NCBI RefSeq assembly: GCF_002835805.1
Contig: NZ_PISE01000034.1
Span: 1-52,378 of the forward strand
DNA: 52,378 nucleotides
DNA from: Niallia nealsonii
GTDB lineage: Bacteria; Bacillota; Bacilli; Bacillales; Cytobacillaceae
Direction of reading: 5' to 3'
Shown: positions 28,762-38,388 of the stretch, in pieces
Numbering within the stretch: position 1 is the stretch's first letter
How the letters are laid out: each line of letters opens with the position of its first letter
Made by a program: the position numbers and the translations under genes
The notes under the pieces: generated by a model
Database searches by the model: none
Told to the model about the DNA's origin: nothing
The model's input: only the letters and a program-made list of their open reading frames with translations

Positions 28762-29579
28762 TGAAAAGACTATATTCTGTTTTAAGCACATTGCTTTTAT
28801 TATTTTTCGCAGCCATCTCCTTTTTTCCTATTTATATGGCGCTCATAAACTCTTTTAAAACACAAGGGGAAATTTTTAGCTCTGTACTAAAGTGGCCTAG
28901 TAAATTGCATTTTGAAAATTATACTGGTGTGTTTGAACAGCTGAATTTATTTCAAAGCGGATGGAACACGATAATTGTTACCGTCATTGGTTTAGCAGGA
29001 ATTGTTATTTTTGGATCATTGGCAGGATATAAACTGGCTAGAACATCAGGGAAATTAAGCAATTTTATTTTTACCATGTTTTTAGCATCCATGTTGGTTC
29101 CTTTTCATTCTATTATGATAACACTGACAAAAATAGCAAAAGGTATCCATGTTCAAGGGTCTATCTACGGGTTAGGGTTAATTTATATCGGCTTAGGGGT
29201 GAATATGGCGATATTCCTTTATCATGGGTTTGTAAAATCGATTCCCAAAGAACTGGAGGAAGCAGCTAAGATTGATGGCTGTAATGATTTTCAAATATAT
29301 ACAAAGATTATATTTCCACTTTTAAAACCGATAACTGCTACTATCTTAATTTTAGATGTTTTATGGCTATGGAATGATTTCTTGCTTCCATTAATTATGC
29401 TGACAGATGTTAATAATTATACCCTTATGCTATCTGTAAATATGCTGTTTGGCGAATATAACAGCGATTGGCCAAAAATCCTTTCAGGACTTATTATAAC
29501 TGCTCTTCCAGTAGTAATCTTTTATGCCGTTTTCCAAAAATATATATTAAAAGGGATTGCGGAAGGAGCTATTAAATAG
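28761..29579 (+). CDS. sugar ABC transporter permease (MalG-like)
   Basis: 272 residues, starting within the previous stop (TAATG). Six membrane segments; the EAA loop reads EEAAKIDGCNDFQIYTKIIFP, and the C-terminal KGIAEGAIK is the usual end of MalG-type permeases. It is the second half of the CUT1 importer. Confidence 0.9.
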   Translation: MKRLYSVLSTLLLLFFAAISFFPIYMALINSFKTQGEIFSSVLKWPSKLHFENYTGVFEQLNLFQSGWNTIIVTVIGLAGIVIFGSLAGYKLARTSGKLSNFIFTMFLASMLVPFHSIMITLTKIAKGIHVQGSIYGLGLIYIGLGVNMAIFLYHGFVKSIPKELEEAAKIDGCNDFQIYTKIIFPLLKPITATILILDVLWLWNDFLLPLIMLTDVNNYTLMLSVNMLFGEYNSDWPKILSGLIITALPVVIFYAVFQKYILKGIAEGAIK

Positions 29580-29756
29580 TGAATGAAAGTTAATTTATAT
29601 AGGGGAATAAATGCCCTGTTCCAAATCTTTCTTGCTTTGATTCTCTATTTCTCTTCAAGGCAATTTGAAATCAAAGGAGCAAAATGCTATTTAAAGACAG
29701 AAATAATAGGCAATGGTACAAAAATAGCTGATAAGTAAAAAGGAAGGGATAGATGT

Positions 29757-31778
29757 ATGAAACAATTATTGTACGGGGTAGCGTATTATGATGAATATAT
29801 GCCATATGATCGTTTAGAAAAAGATATCCAGATGATGAAAGATGCTGGCATTAATGTAGTTCGAATTGCCGAATCGACGTGGAGTACTCATGAGCCTCAA
29901 AACGGAGTGTTTGATTTTACTTCAGTGGATAGAGTATTAGATGCTATGCATAAAGCAGATATTAAAGTTATTGTAGGAACACCTACATATGCTGTTCCTA
30001 CATGGATGGTGAAAGAGCATCCAGATGTTTTGGCAACGACCCCAAAAGGTTCTGGCAAATATGGAGCAAGACAGATTATGGATATAACGAATCCTACCTA
30101 CCTCTTTTTTGCTGAACGGATTATCCGGAAATTAATTGGACATGTGAAGGATCACCCTGCTGTAATCGGGTATCAAGTGGATAATGAAACAAAACATTAT
30201 GATACATCAGGTTCTAATGTGCAGCTATTATTTGTTAAATATATGAGAGAAAAATTCAAAACACTAGATAATGTAAATAAATTGTTTGGATTGGATTATT
30301 GGAGCAATCGTATTAATAGTTGGGAAGATTTTCCATCTGTAGTAGGTACAATCAATGGCAGTTTAGGTTCAGAATTTTCTAAGTTTCAAAGACAGCTAGT
30401 TACAAATTTTCTTGCTTGGCAAGTATCCATTGTAAATGAGTACAAACATTCGGGCCAATTTGTTACGCAAAACTTTGATTTTGAATGGAGGGGGTACTCT
30501 TACGGTGTTCAGCCGAGAGTTGACCATTTTAAAGCAGCAAAGTCATTAGATATTACAGGTGTTGATATCTATCATCCTTCTCAAGATGATTTAACAGGTA
30601 TTGAAATTTCTTTTGGCGGAGATGTGGCTCGTTCTACAAAAAGTGGGAATTATTTAGTAATGGAAACAGAAGCTCAAGCCTTTACCAATTGGGTTCCTTA
30701 TCCTGGACAGCTTCGATTGCAGGCCTTTTCTCATCTTGCTTCAGGAGCAAATATGGTGGCATACTGGCATTGGCATTCTATTCATAATTCATTTGAGACG
30801 TATTGGAAGGGATTATTAAGCCATGATTTTGAGCCGAATCCTGTTTATAATGAGGCAAAAACAATAGGCAGTGATTTCAGAAGGCTCTCTTCACAACTTG
30901 TTAATCTCAAGAAAAAAAATAAAGTTGCTTTTCTCATCAGCAACGAAGCATTAACCGCCATTGATTGGTTTAAGTTTAATGCAACTAGTACAAAAAACTA
31001 TAATGATATTGTTCGGATGATGTATGACGAGCTGTATAAAATGAATATAGAATGTGATATGGTGCATCCATCAAGTGAAAATTTTGATCAATATAACTTA
31101 TTGATTGTACCAGCTTTATATGCTGCTTCTGATAATCTTTTAAATCAGTTAAATAAGTTTGTTAAAAATGGAGGACATATTGTTTACACATTTAAAAGCG
31201 GGTTTACGGATGAATTTGTAAAAGTAAGGACTACCCATCAGCCTGGTATTATTCATGAGGCTTGTGGGATCTATTACAATATGTTTGTAGAACCGAAAAA
31301 TGTTTCATTGGCAGATGATCCATTTCAAGTAGGGAAAGAGAATAACTATATTGAAACATGGATGGAGCTAATAACACCCCTAACCGCAGAAGTTCTCGCT
31401 TATTATGACCACCCACATTGGGGGAAATATGCAGCGATTACGGAAAATCAATATGGAGAAGGAAAAGCGATATATATTGGATGTATTCCTAGTTCTGCCA
31501 TCATGAAAAAAATATTGGAACATGCTGTACAAAAGGCGGGTTTATGGGGAAAAGATCAAGAATTGGCCTTTCCTTTGATTACAAAATCAGGCATAAATCA
31601 AATGGGGGAAAAAATTCGATATTATTTTAATTATTCTGAGGAGCAAATTGCCTTTAACTATCCATATAAAGAAGGACTTGAATTATTAACAGAAAAGCCG
31701 ATTAAAGCGGAGGAGAAATTGGATATCGATCCATGGGAAGTACTTATTATAAAAGAAGCGGAAAAACAAATAGATTAG
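29757..31778 (+). CDS. beta-galactosidase, GH42
   Basis: 673 residues; ATG behind AAGGAAGGG. A retaining GH42 enzyme: GVAYYDEYMPYDRLEKDI at the N-terminus, the acid/base Glu144 in YQVDNETKHY and the nucleophile Glu303 in VMETEAQAFTNW. AYWHWHSIHNSFETYWKG continues the barrel. A trimerisation (class I glutamine amidotransferase-like) domain follows at ~390-600 and a short beta domain ends the protein. There is no signal peptide, so it acts on imported galactosides. It lies 177 nt behind the permease; the gap has no terminator. Confidence 0.88.
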   Translation: MKQLLYGVAYYDEYMPYDRLEKDIQMMKDAGINVVRIAESTWSTHEPQNGVFDFTSVDRVLDAMHKADIKVIVGTPTYAVPTWMVKEHPDVLATTPKGSGKYGARQIMDITNPTYLFFAERIIRKLIGHVKDHPAVIGYQVDNETKHYDTSGSNVQLLFVKYMREKFKTLDNVNKLFGLDYWSNRINSWEDFPSVVGTINGSLGSEFSKFQRQLVTNFLAWQVSIVNEYKHSGQFVTQNFDFEWRGYSYGVQPRVDHFKAAKSLDITGVDIYHPSQDDLTGIEISFGGDVARSTKSGNYLVMETEAQAFTNWVPYPGQLRLQAFSHLASGANMVAYWHWHSIHNSFETYWKGLLSHDFEPNPVYNEAKTIGSDFRRLSSQLVNLKKKNKVAFLISNEALTAIDWFKFNATSTKNYNDIVRMMYDELYKMNIECDMVHPSSENFDQYNLLIVPALYAASDNLLNQLNKFVKNGGHIVYTFKSGFTDEFVKVRTTHQPGIIHEACGIYYNMFVEPKNVSLADDPFQVGKENNYIETWMELITPLTAEVLAYYDHPHWGKYAAITENQYGEGKAIYIGCIPSSAIMKKILEHAVQKAGLWGKDQELAFPLITKSGINQMGEKIRYYFNYSEEQIAFNYPYKEGLELLTEKPIKAEEKLDIDPWEVLIIKEAEKQID

Positions 31779-31829
31779 TTACATCTTTATGTAAAAAAAT
31801 ATTTGGCTTATTGGAGGAATCTAGGGGAT

Positions 31830-33161
31830 ATGAATAAAAAGAAAATTCAATGTATTTCAACAACAAGGCAAAAAAATTGGGTAAAAACTAAGTTGGATCA
31901 AATAGAAAAGGGAGTTCCTAACCTATCCTTAACAGACCAAAAACATCGCATTATCGAAGGATTTGGCGGCTGTTTTAATGAACTTGGCTATACAGCGCTT
32001 GAAAACTTGCCAGAAAAAGAAAAAGAAAAAGTACTGGATGATTTGTTTTTGCCTAATGGTGACTGCAAATTTAATATTTGCAGACTGCCGATTGGGGCAA
32101 GTGATTATGCGCTAGAATGGTATAGTCTTAATGAAGTAGATGAAGATTATGAGATGGAGTATTTTTCTATTGAAAGAGATCATAAATACTTAATTCCATA
32201 TATAAAAGAAGCGTTAAAACGCAATCCAGAGATAAAACTATTTGCTTCCCCATGGAGCCCGCCGACTTGGATGAAAACTCCTAAAGCATATAATTATGGG
32301 AAATTGCGGTGGGAAAAGAAAGTTTTAGAGGCATATGCGCTTTATTTTGTTAAATTTGTCGAGGCATATAAACAAGAGGGCATTACAATCCATCAAATCC
32401 ATGTGCAAAATGAAGTGGTTGCAGATCAGAAATTTCCTTCTTGTGTATGGTCAGGTGAAGAGCTTCAAGAATTTATTCGCGATTATTTAGGACCTGCTTT
32501 TGAAAAGCACGGACTTGATACAGAAATCTGGCTAGGCACAATTAATGGAATAGTAAATCACTTATTTCAAAAATCAGCTTCGGATTATGATCAAATGGCA
32601 AACACCGTGCTAAGCGATTCAGAAGCTTACAAATATATTAAAGGTGTAGGTTATCAATGGGCGGGCAAATATGCTATTCAGCAAACAGTGCAAAGCTATC
32701 CAGAACTTAAGTATATGCAGACAGAAAATGAATGCGGAGATGGAAAAAACTCATGGGAATATGCACAATATGTATTTAATTTATATCGCCATTATTTTAT
32801 AAATGGTGCAAATTCTTATATATATTGGAATATGGCACTAGAGCCATTTGGCCGCAGTACATGGGGATGGGAGCAAAATTCCATGATTACAGCAGATCCA
32901 GAAACGAAAGAAGTAATCTATAATCCAGAATATTATGTAATGAAGCATTTTTCTCATTATATTGTTCCAGGTGCTGTAAGAATAGATACGCACGGACATT
33001 GGACAGGAAATGCTTTAGCTTTTCAAAATCAAAATGGATCTGAGGTCATTGTTATTGCCAATCCTTTTAAAGAGCATCGGGAACTTTGTATAAAAGCAAA
33101 TGATCTTTTATATAAGACGATATTAGAGCCTGAATCTTTTAATACGATTATAATAGAATAA
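31830..33161 (+). CDS. GH30 glycoside hydrolase (beta-glucosidase/glucosylceramidase-like)
   Basis: 443 residues from the ATG at 31830, 11 nt behind GGAGGA. GH30 features in order: IEGFGGCFNELG, NICRLPIGASDY, LFASPWSPPTWMKT, acid/base Glu195 in IHVQNEVVAD, nucleophile Glu299 in YMQTENECG, and the C-terminal beta domain. No signal peptide is seen, so it is cytoplasmic and probably splits a beta-glucosidic bond of the imported oligosaccharide together with the GH42 enzyme. The exact linkage cannot be told. Confidence 0.85.
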   Translation: MNKKKIQCISTTRQKNWVKTKLDQIEKGVPNLSLTDQKHRIIEGFGGCFNELGYTALENLPEKEKEKVLDDLFLPNGDCKFNICRLPIGASDYALEWYSLNEVDEDYEMEYFSIERDHKYLIPYIKEALKRNPEIKLFASPWSPPTWMKTPKAYNYGKLRWEKKVLEAYALYFVKFVEAYKQEGITIHQIHVQNEVVADQKFPSCVWSGEELQEFIRDYLGPAFEKHGLDTEIWLGTINGIVNHLFQKSASDYDQMANTVLSDSEAYKYIKGVGYQWAGKYAIQQTVQSYPELKYMQTENECGDGKNSWEYAQYVFNLYRHYFINGANSYIYWNMALEPFGRSTWGWEQNSMITADPETKEVIYNPEYYVMKHFSHYIVPGAVRIDTHGHWTGNALAFQNQNGSEVIVIANPFKEHRELCIKANDLLYKTILEPESFNTIIIE

Positions 33162-33184
33162 GTAATCGTTTCCTTGTATATTAT

Positions 33185-33215
33185 AAAGCACTCTTAGTTG
33201 GGTGCTTTTTGTATT
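33185..33215 (+). terminator. intrinsic terminator of the sugar operon
   Basis: AAAGCAC - 10 nt - GTGCTTT followed by a T-rich tract, 24 nt after the GH30 stop. Confidence 0.75.
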
Positions 33216-33224
33216 ATTTTTTAA

Positions 33225-33390
33225 ATAGGATGTTTTCGTAAACTTTATTGCTTTTAAAGGAGTAAGTTGATTGCAGTGAAGGAATGCTCGCTTTCCGTGG
33301 GGCGGTCGGTGAACCTCCTCGGGGGGTCTCGCCTGTCCCGCTAATCCACCTGTTTTAACAATAAATTTACTCATGGAACCTATCCGAAAA
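33225..33390. repeat. GC-rich dispersed repeat, MITE-like
   Basis: A block much richer in GC than its surroundings (33280-33350, with GCTCGCTTTCCGTGGGGCGG, GAACCTCCTCGG and GCCTGTCCCGC). It resembles a repeat that I remember seeing scattered between genes in Bacillaceae. It is flanked by imperfect inverted repeats, GTAAACTTTATTG (33238-33250) and CAATAAATTTAC (33359-33370), so it may be a non-autonomous mobile element. Confidence 0.55.
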
Positions 33391-33418
33391 ACCAAGAGTA
33401 TGAATAAATAAAAAGAAT

Positions 33419-33439
33419 AAAACGTAATGATTACTATTT
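33419..33439. promoter_or_regulatory. Zur box before the ABC/MATE operon
   Basis: Reads AAAACGTAAT-G-ATTACTATTT, matching the Zur box AAATCGTAAT-N-ATTACGATTT at 18 of 20 defined positions. It overlaps the -35 hexamer of the promoter below, so zinc-bound Zur would block transcription. The same palindrome, perfect, precedes the COG0523 gene downstream. Confidence 0.7.
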
Positions 33440-33465
33440 ACAAATAGAATGAATTCTACTACAAT
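33437..33465 (+). promoter_or_regulatory. sigma-A promoter of the ABC/MATE operon
   Basis: TTTACA (33437-33442), 17-nt spacer, TACAAT (33460-33465), 47 nt before the binding-protein ATG. Confidence 0.6.
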
Positions 33466-33512
33466 ATAGAAAGTTAAAACGAAATCATTATTATTTGAAA
33501 TAGGAGGAAACA

Positions 33513-35042
33513 ATGAAAAAAATTATATATTTATCCCTGCTTTTATTAATTATTGCAGTGATAGCAGGTTGTTCTAGCAATAATGAGGAAAAGCAAACAA
33601 AGACAGCAGAAAAGGAACTTACGCTATTATTTAATTTTGCGACAAATACATTAGATCCCAATATAGATACTACATATGCAGCAGTTAGAGCAGGCATCAC
33701 CGAAACACTCGTAAAAATGAATGATAAAGAGTTGAAAATAGAGCCATGGATAGCAAAAGAGTGGAAGAGTGAAGACGGAAAGCATTGGACTTTTACAATA
33801 AATGATAATGTAACATTTCAAAATGGCAAAAAAGTAGATGCAGAAGCAGTAAAAAAATCGCTAGAACGGGCAATTAAGAACAATGAAGCAGTGAAAGGTG
33901 CGTTAAAAATAGCTTCTTTAAAAGCGGAAGGAAATATTTTAACAATTATAACAGAAAAACCATTTCCAGAGTTTCCTTCAGAATTAGCTCATCCAAACAC
34001 ATCCATAATAGATGTGGATGAAAAAAATTATGTGAATAAACCTATTGGAACTGGACCATTTAAAGTAGATTCATTTACTTCAGGAAGTTCTATTCAGCTA
34101 ATAAAATATGCAGATTACTGGGATGGCGCTGCTAAACTGGATAAAGCGACTTTTTCTTTTAATGAAGATGCAAATGCTCGGTTTTTAGCTTTACAATCAG
34201 GGCAGGCAGATATAACGTATAGGCCGCCAGTTGAAAGTTTAGAAGAATTAAAAGCGATTGACGGAATGGTTGTAGAATCTGTTCCAAGCTTGCGTACACA
34301 TCAACTTACGATGAATTTTAAACAAAAATCATTACAAAATCTTTCTGTTAGAAAGGCGCTAGATAGTTTAATAGACAGAGAAGAAATCGTTCATTCTATT
34401 CTTGAAGGACAAGCTGAAGCGGCAAAGGGACCATTCTTAGCTACATTTTCTTTTTCAGATGATCAAGGAGAAAGAACATATAGCTTAGAAGAGGCGAAAA
34501 AGCAGCTAGAAAAAGCGGGATATAGAATGGAAAATGGTGTGATGAAAAAAGATAGCAAGCCATTAACCTTTAAATTATTGACTTATCAAGCACGACCTGA
34601 GCTGCCGATGATTGCACAATTGCTGCAGTCTAATGCAAAACAAATTGGTGTAACTATTGAGATTCAACAGGTAGAAAATATTGACGAGTATATGAGCACT
34701 AATAAAGATTGGGATTTAGCAACATATAGCAGTTTAACCGCTCCAAGAGGAGATGCTGGCTATTTTCTAAATGCTACTTATTCTAAAACTGGTGCTTTGA
34801 ATTATGGAAGTGTAGATAATAAAGAATTAAATGCAAAATTAGCCGTTCTTAATCAGACAGTAGATGCAGGAAAACGGGATGAACTTGCAAAAGACATCAC
34901 CACTATAATTGATAAGGAATATTTGCATTTCTTTATGGTACATCCCCATACCATTGTTGCTTATAACGGAAAGAAAGTACAAAATTGGACAACAACGAAA
35001 AGTGAATATTATATGGTAACAAATAAATTGGATGTGAAATAA
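33513..35042 (+). CDS. Zur-regulated substrate-binding lipoprotein, NikA/peptide family
   Basis: 509 residues; ATG behind TAGGAGG. Lipobox IAGCSS near residue 20. SBP family 5: LDPNIDTTYAAVRAGITETL, WTFTINDNVTFQNGKKVDAE, KPIGTGPFKVDSF, and FNEDANARFLALQSGQADI. It is closest in style to NikA/CntA nickel-type proteins; peptide binders look similar. A Zur box at the promoter and zinc-response genes downstream indicate that it captures zinc, free or chelated. The ligand is inferred and not seen in the protein. Confidence 0.8.
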   Translation: MKKIIYLSLLLLIIAVIAGCSSNNEEKQTKTAEKELTLLFNFATNTLDPNIDTTYAAVRAGITETLVKMNDKELKIEPWIAKEWKSEDGKHWTFTINDNVTFQNGKKVDAEAVKKSLERAIKNNEAVKGALKIASLKAEGNILTIITEKPFPEFPSELAHPNTSIIDVDEKNYVNKPIGTGPFKVDSFTSGSSIQLIKYADYWDGAAKLDKATFSFNEDANARFLALQSGQADITYRPPVESLEELKAIDGMVVESVPSLRTHQLTMNFKQKSLQNLSVRKALDSLIDREEIVHSILEGQAEAAKGPFLATFSFSDDQGERTYSLEEAKKQLEKAGYRMENGVMKKDSKPLTFKLLTYQARPELPMIAQLLQSNAKQIGVTIEIQQVENIDEYMSTNKDWDLATYSSLTAPRGDAGYFLNATYSKTGALNYGSVDNKELNAKLAVLNQTVDAGKRDELAKDITTIIDKEYLHFFMVHPHTIVAYNGKKVQNWTTTKSEYYMVTNKLDVK

Positions 35043-35989
35043 TGCTAAGATTAGTTGGAACGCGACTGTTAGAAATAATGATATTTTTTATTATTCTCTC
35101 ATTTATTAGCTTCCTCTTAATTAAGCTTACTCCTGGTGATCCGGTAAAATCGATTCTTCGTGTAGATGATATTGCGGTTAATACACAGCAAATGGAAGAA
35201 TTGCGAACAGAACTAGGGTTTAATCAGCCAATTCTAATGCAGTATTGGAAGTGGCTGACTAACTTTTTTCAGTTTGATTTAGGAAATTCCTATATAACAA
35301 ACGAACCTGTAGTAGATATTCTTTTTTCTCGGCTGCCTGCGACCCTTGAGCTGACAGTGGCATCATTGCTAGTGATGTCATGTATTGCTGTTCCATTAGG
35401 ATCATTGTCTGCACTTTATAAAGATAGTTGGATTGATCAATTAAGCAGGCCCATTTCTTTAATTGGTTCTGCTGTTCCAAGTTTTTGGCTAGGCTTGATG
35501 TTTATTGATGTATTTGCCGTAAAGCTGCATATTTTTCCAACGATGGGGAGAGAAGGTTTCACTTCCATTATATTGCCCTCTTTAACTTTAGGAATTGCTA
35601 TGGCTTCTGTATATGTTCGCTTAATACGATCGAGTTTACTTGAAACGATGGGACAGGATTTTATAAAGGCAGCCCGTTCAAGGGGATTATCAGAAACGAG
35701 AATATTTTTTGCACATGCGTTTAGGCATAGTTTAACCCCAGTCATTACCGTGTTTGGGGTAAGTTTAGGAAGTTTGATTGGCGGTATCGTAGTAATTGAA
35801 GTGTTATTTACCTATCCTGGAATTGGAAAATTGGTTGTTTCAAGTATTACCTCAAGAGATTATCCGATTATTCAAGGATATATTTTATTTATGGCAATTA
35901 CTATTTTTGTTATTAATACCCTTGTGGATTTATCCTACCGTTACTTAAATCCAGAAGTTCGCTTGAAAGGAGAGGATAAACAAGCGTGA
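35042..35989 (+). CDS. ABC permease, NikB/OppB type
   Basis: 315 residues, starting inside the previous stop (TAATG). LIKLTPGDPVKSILR near the N-terminus, six membrane segments, and the EAA loop DFIKAARSRGLSETRIFFAHAF typical of dipeptide/nickel permeases. GGIVVIEVLFTYPGIGKLVV follows. It pairs with the next permease, overlapping it by 4 nt. Confidence 0.88.
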   Translation: MLRLVGTRLLEIMIFFIILSFISFLLIKLTPGDPVKSILRVDDIAVNTQQMEELRTELGFNQPILMQYWKWLTNFFQFDLGNSYITNEPVVDILFSRLPATLELTVASLLVMSCIAVPLGSLSALYKDSWIDQLSRPISLIGSAVPSFWLGLMFIDVFAVKLHIFPTMGREGFTSIILPSLTLGIAMASVYVRLIRSSLLETMGQDFIKAARSRGLSETRIFFAHAFRHSLTPVITVFGVSLGSLIGGIVVIEVLFTYPGIGKLVVSSITSRDYPIIQGYILFMAITIFVINTLVDLSYRYLNPEVRLKGEDKQA

Positions 35990-36807
35990 ATAGTATAGAC
36001 AATTCTCAAAAAATAAAAATAATTTCGTTGGTATTGATAGGTTTGGGAATTATTTTCCTTATTATATATTGTATATGTCTAAATCATGATCCGAATCTTG
36101 TTAACTTTAAGGAAAAAATGTTAAAACCAAGTTTTGTTCACCCATTTGGTACAGACCATCTTGGCAGAGATATGCTGACAAGAATTTTACTTGGATCTAT
36201 TTATACGGTTGGCTATAGTGGGCTAGCACTAATAGGTGCTTTAATCATAGGTATTCCAGTTGGAATTATTGCTGGTTTTATTGGAGGGAAAATAGATCGT
36301 TTTTTTATGCGGATAGCAGATGCTTTTTTATCATTTCCTGATACAATTATTGCCATTATTTTAAGCGGATTATTAGGACCGAACTTCATCAATTTATTAA
36401 TAGCTGTTGTACTGGTCAAGTGGGTAAGCTATGCACGGCTAGTCCGCAGTACAGTCATTTTGGAAAAGCAAAAGGAATATGTGATGCAAGCGAAACTAAA
36501 TGGATTAAATTCTTTCCAAATAATGAAAAAGCATTTGTTCCCACATGTGATGGGAAATGTATTTGTTTTAGCAAGTTTGGATTTAGGAAAAATTATTTTA
36601 TTGTTATCAGCTCTTTCTTATATTGGATTAGGTGCACAGCCGCCAACACCGGAATGGGGTGCTATGTTAAATGAGGCAAAGGCAAACTTTCAATCTAATA
36701 GTTTATTAATGATATTTCCAGGTATAGCAATAATCACTGTTGTCCTATTTTCTAATTTAGTGGGAGATTATTTGCGTGATAAATATGATGTGAAAAGAGA
36801 GGGGTAG
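35986..36807 (+). CDS. ABC permease, NikC/OppC type
   Basis: 273 residues; the GTG start overlaps the previous stop. PFGTDHLGRDMLTRILLGS is diagnostic for OppC/NikC. The EAA-like loop YVMQAKLNGLNSFQIMKKHL and SALSYIGLGAQPPTPEWG follow. It is somewhat short, as in NikC. It forms the channel with the preceding permease. Confidence 0.88.
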   Translation: MNSIDNSQKIKIISLVLIGLGIIFLIIYCICLNHDPNLVNFKEKMLKPSFVHPFGTDHLGRDMLTRILLGSIYTVGYSGLALIGALIIGIPVGIIAGFIGGKIDRFFMRIADAFLSFPDTIIAIILSGLLGPNFINLLIAVVLVKWVSYARLVRSTVILEKQKEYVMQAKLNGLNSFQIMKKHLFPHVMGNVFVLASLDLGKIILLLSALSYIGLGAQPPTPEWGAMLNEAKANFQSNSLLMIFPGIAIITVVLFSNLVGDYLRDKYDVKREG

Positions 36808-36809
36808 AA

Positions 36810-37616
36810 ATGTCTGTTTTATTGATTAAAGATTTATCCATTCATCATAAATCTGAAACATTAGTACAATCAGTTTCATTCGAAATAGAAGAAGGAGAAT
36901 GGTATGCCCTTATTGGACAAAGTGGAAGTGGAAAAAGCTTAACTGCTTTTGCGATTGGTCAATTGTTATCGAAGCAGTTCTCCTTTTCAGGGAGTATTTC
37001 TTTAAATAGCCAATCGTTATTTGATTTTTCAAAAAAAGAGAGGAGAAAAATTAGAGGAAGGGACATTTCTTATATATTCCAAGATTATACTAGTTCTTTT
37101 ACGCCCTTTTATACAATCGGCAAGCATTTTGATGAATATATCAAAACACATCTTTCCTTAAGTAAACCAAAAAGGATAGCAATGGCCATTTCAGCAATGG
37201 AGGCTGTAAATCTTGAAGGAGAAAGAGTATATAAAAGCTATTCTTTTCAGATGAGCGGAGGGCAGCTTCAACGTGCAGCTATTGCTTTAGCTATGCTTTT
37301 AAAGCCTAAACTATTGATTGCCGATGAACCGACAACGGCCCTAGATAGTGTGACTTCAAAGCATATTTTAGAGCTAATACAAAAAATGAGAGAGGAGACA
37401 AAGTGTGCCGTTCTTTTTATTACACATGATTTAAGACTTGTCAGGAAGTATGCAGATTATATCTCTGTAATGAAAGAAGGCGTAATTGTTGAGAGCAATA
37501 CTAAAAAAGAAATAATGGATGCACCTAAACACCCTTATACAGTACAACTTTTATCGGCTATACCAACCATATCGGATCAAGCATTAGCATTAGAAAATGT
37601 GGAGGTCGTTCATTAG
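36810..37616 (+). CDS. ABC ATPase, NikD/OppD type
   Basis: 268 residues. Walker A GQSGSGKSLTAFA, signature MSGGQLQRAAIALAM, Walker B LLIADEPTTALD and the switch His in LFITHDLRLV are all intact, so ATP hydrolysis is expected. It ends HPYTVQLLSAIP as in OppD/NikD. It lies 2 nt behind the permease gene. Confidence 0.88.
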   Translation: MSVLLIKDLSIHHKSETLVQSVSFEIEEGEWYALIGQSGSGKSLTAFAIGQLLSKQFSFSGSISLNSQSLFDFSKKERRKIRGRDISYIFQDYTSSFTPFYTIGKHFDEYIKTHLSLSKPKRIAMAISAMEAVNLEGERVYKSYSFQMSGGQLQRAAIALAMLLKPKLLIADEPTTALDSVTSKHILELIQKMREETKCAVLFITHDLRLVRKYADYISVMKEGVIVESNTKKEIMDAPKHPYTVQLLSAIPTISDQALALENVEVVH

Positions 37617-37617
37617 T

Positions 37618-38379
37618 ATGGATGTATTAAAAGTAAAAAATATAAATAAAAGCTATAAAAATAAAAAATCTGTGTTAAAGGACATTAGTTTTGAAATAAA
37701 AAAAGGAACATGTATGGGATTAGTAGGAGAAAGTGGCTGCGGAAAAAGTACGCTGTCAAAATGCATATTGGGAATGGAAAGCATAGATAGTGGAGAAATA
37801 TTGCTGCTTCATCAACCATTTAATCATCAGAGCGACAAAAGGCCATTAAGAAGGCATATACAAGCGGTTTTTCAAAATCCAGCTAGTTCTCTAAATCCTA
37901 AGCTTAAGATAAAGGAAAGTTTAATTGATCCATTTAGACAATTTGAGTCACAGCTTAATCTCAGGCACTTAAACTATCAAAATCAAAATCAGTTTATTCG
38001 AGATTTATTAGAGTTGGTGAATCTCCCGACAAAAACGGCTGAATCCTATCCACATGAGTTAAGCGGCGGACAAAAACAGAGAGTGGCTATTGCTCGTGCC
38101 ATCAGCATTGAACCTGTTTTATTAGTATTAGATGAACCTACTGCAAGTTTAGATGTTTTTTCCCAAAACATGCTTTTAACATTATTTGAACAGCTTCGAA
38201 AAGAGTTAGAATTATCTTATTTATTTATTTCACATGATTTAGCTGCCGTACATATGATTAGTCAGCAGATAATGGTGATGAAAGAGGGCAGCATAGTTGA
38301 TTCATTTGATAAAGAAGATTTATTATTAAATAGTAGAAACACTTATACAAAAGAATTAATTTCTGTTTTTGAAGATTAG
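37618..38379 (+). CDS. ABC ATPase, NikE/OppF type
   Basis: 253 residues from the ATG at 37618 (GGAGG 12 nt before). Walker A GESGCGKSTLSK, Q loop VFQNPASSLNPK, signature ELSGGQKQRVAIARAI, Walker B LVLDEPTASLD, switch His in LFISHDLAAV. With the other ATPase it powers the importer. Confidence 0.88.
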   Translation: MDVLKVKNINKSYKNKKSVLKDISFEIKKGTCMGLVGESGCGKSTLSKCILGMESIDSGEILLLHQPFNHQSDKRPLRRHIQAVFQNPASSLNPKLKIKESLIDPFRQFESQLNLRHLNYQNQNQFIRDLLELVNLPTKTAESYPHELSGGQKQRVAIARAISIEPVLLVLDEPTASLDVFSQNMLLTLFEQLRKELELSYLFISHDLAAVHMISQQIMVMKEGSIVDSFDKEDLLLNSRNTYTKELISVFED

Positions 38380-38388
38380 GAGAAAAAT

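Noticed and set aside
33123-33395. 90-codon minus-strand ORF across the GC-rich repeat
   Set aside because: It is produced by the repeat and the antisense of GH30; no site, no family.
35437-35745. 102-codon minus-strand ORF in the NikB-like permease gene
   Set aside because: Shadow of the permease coding frame; no start site or family.
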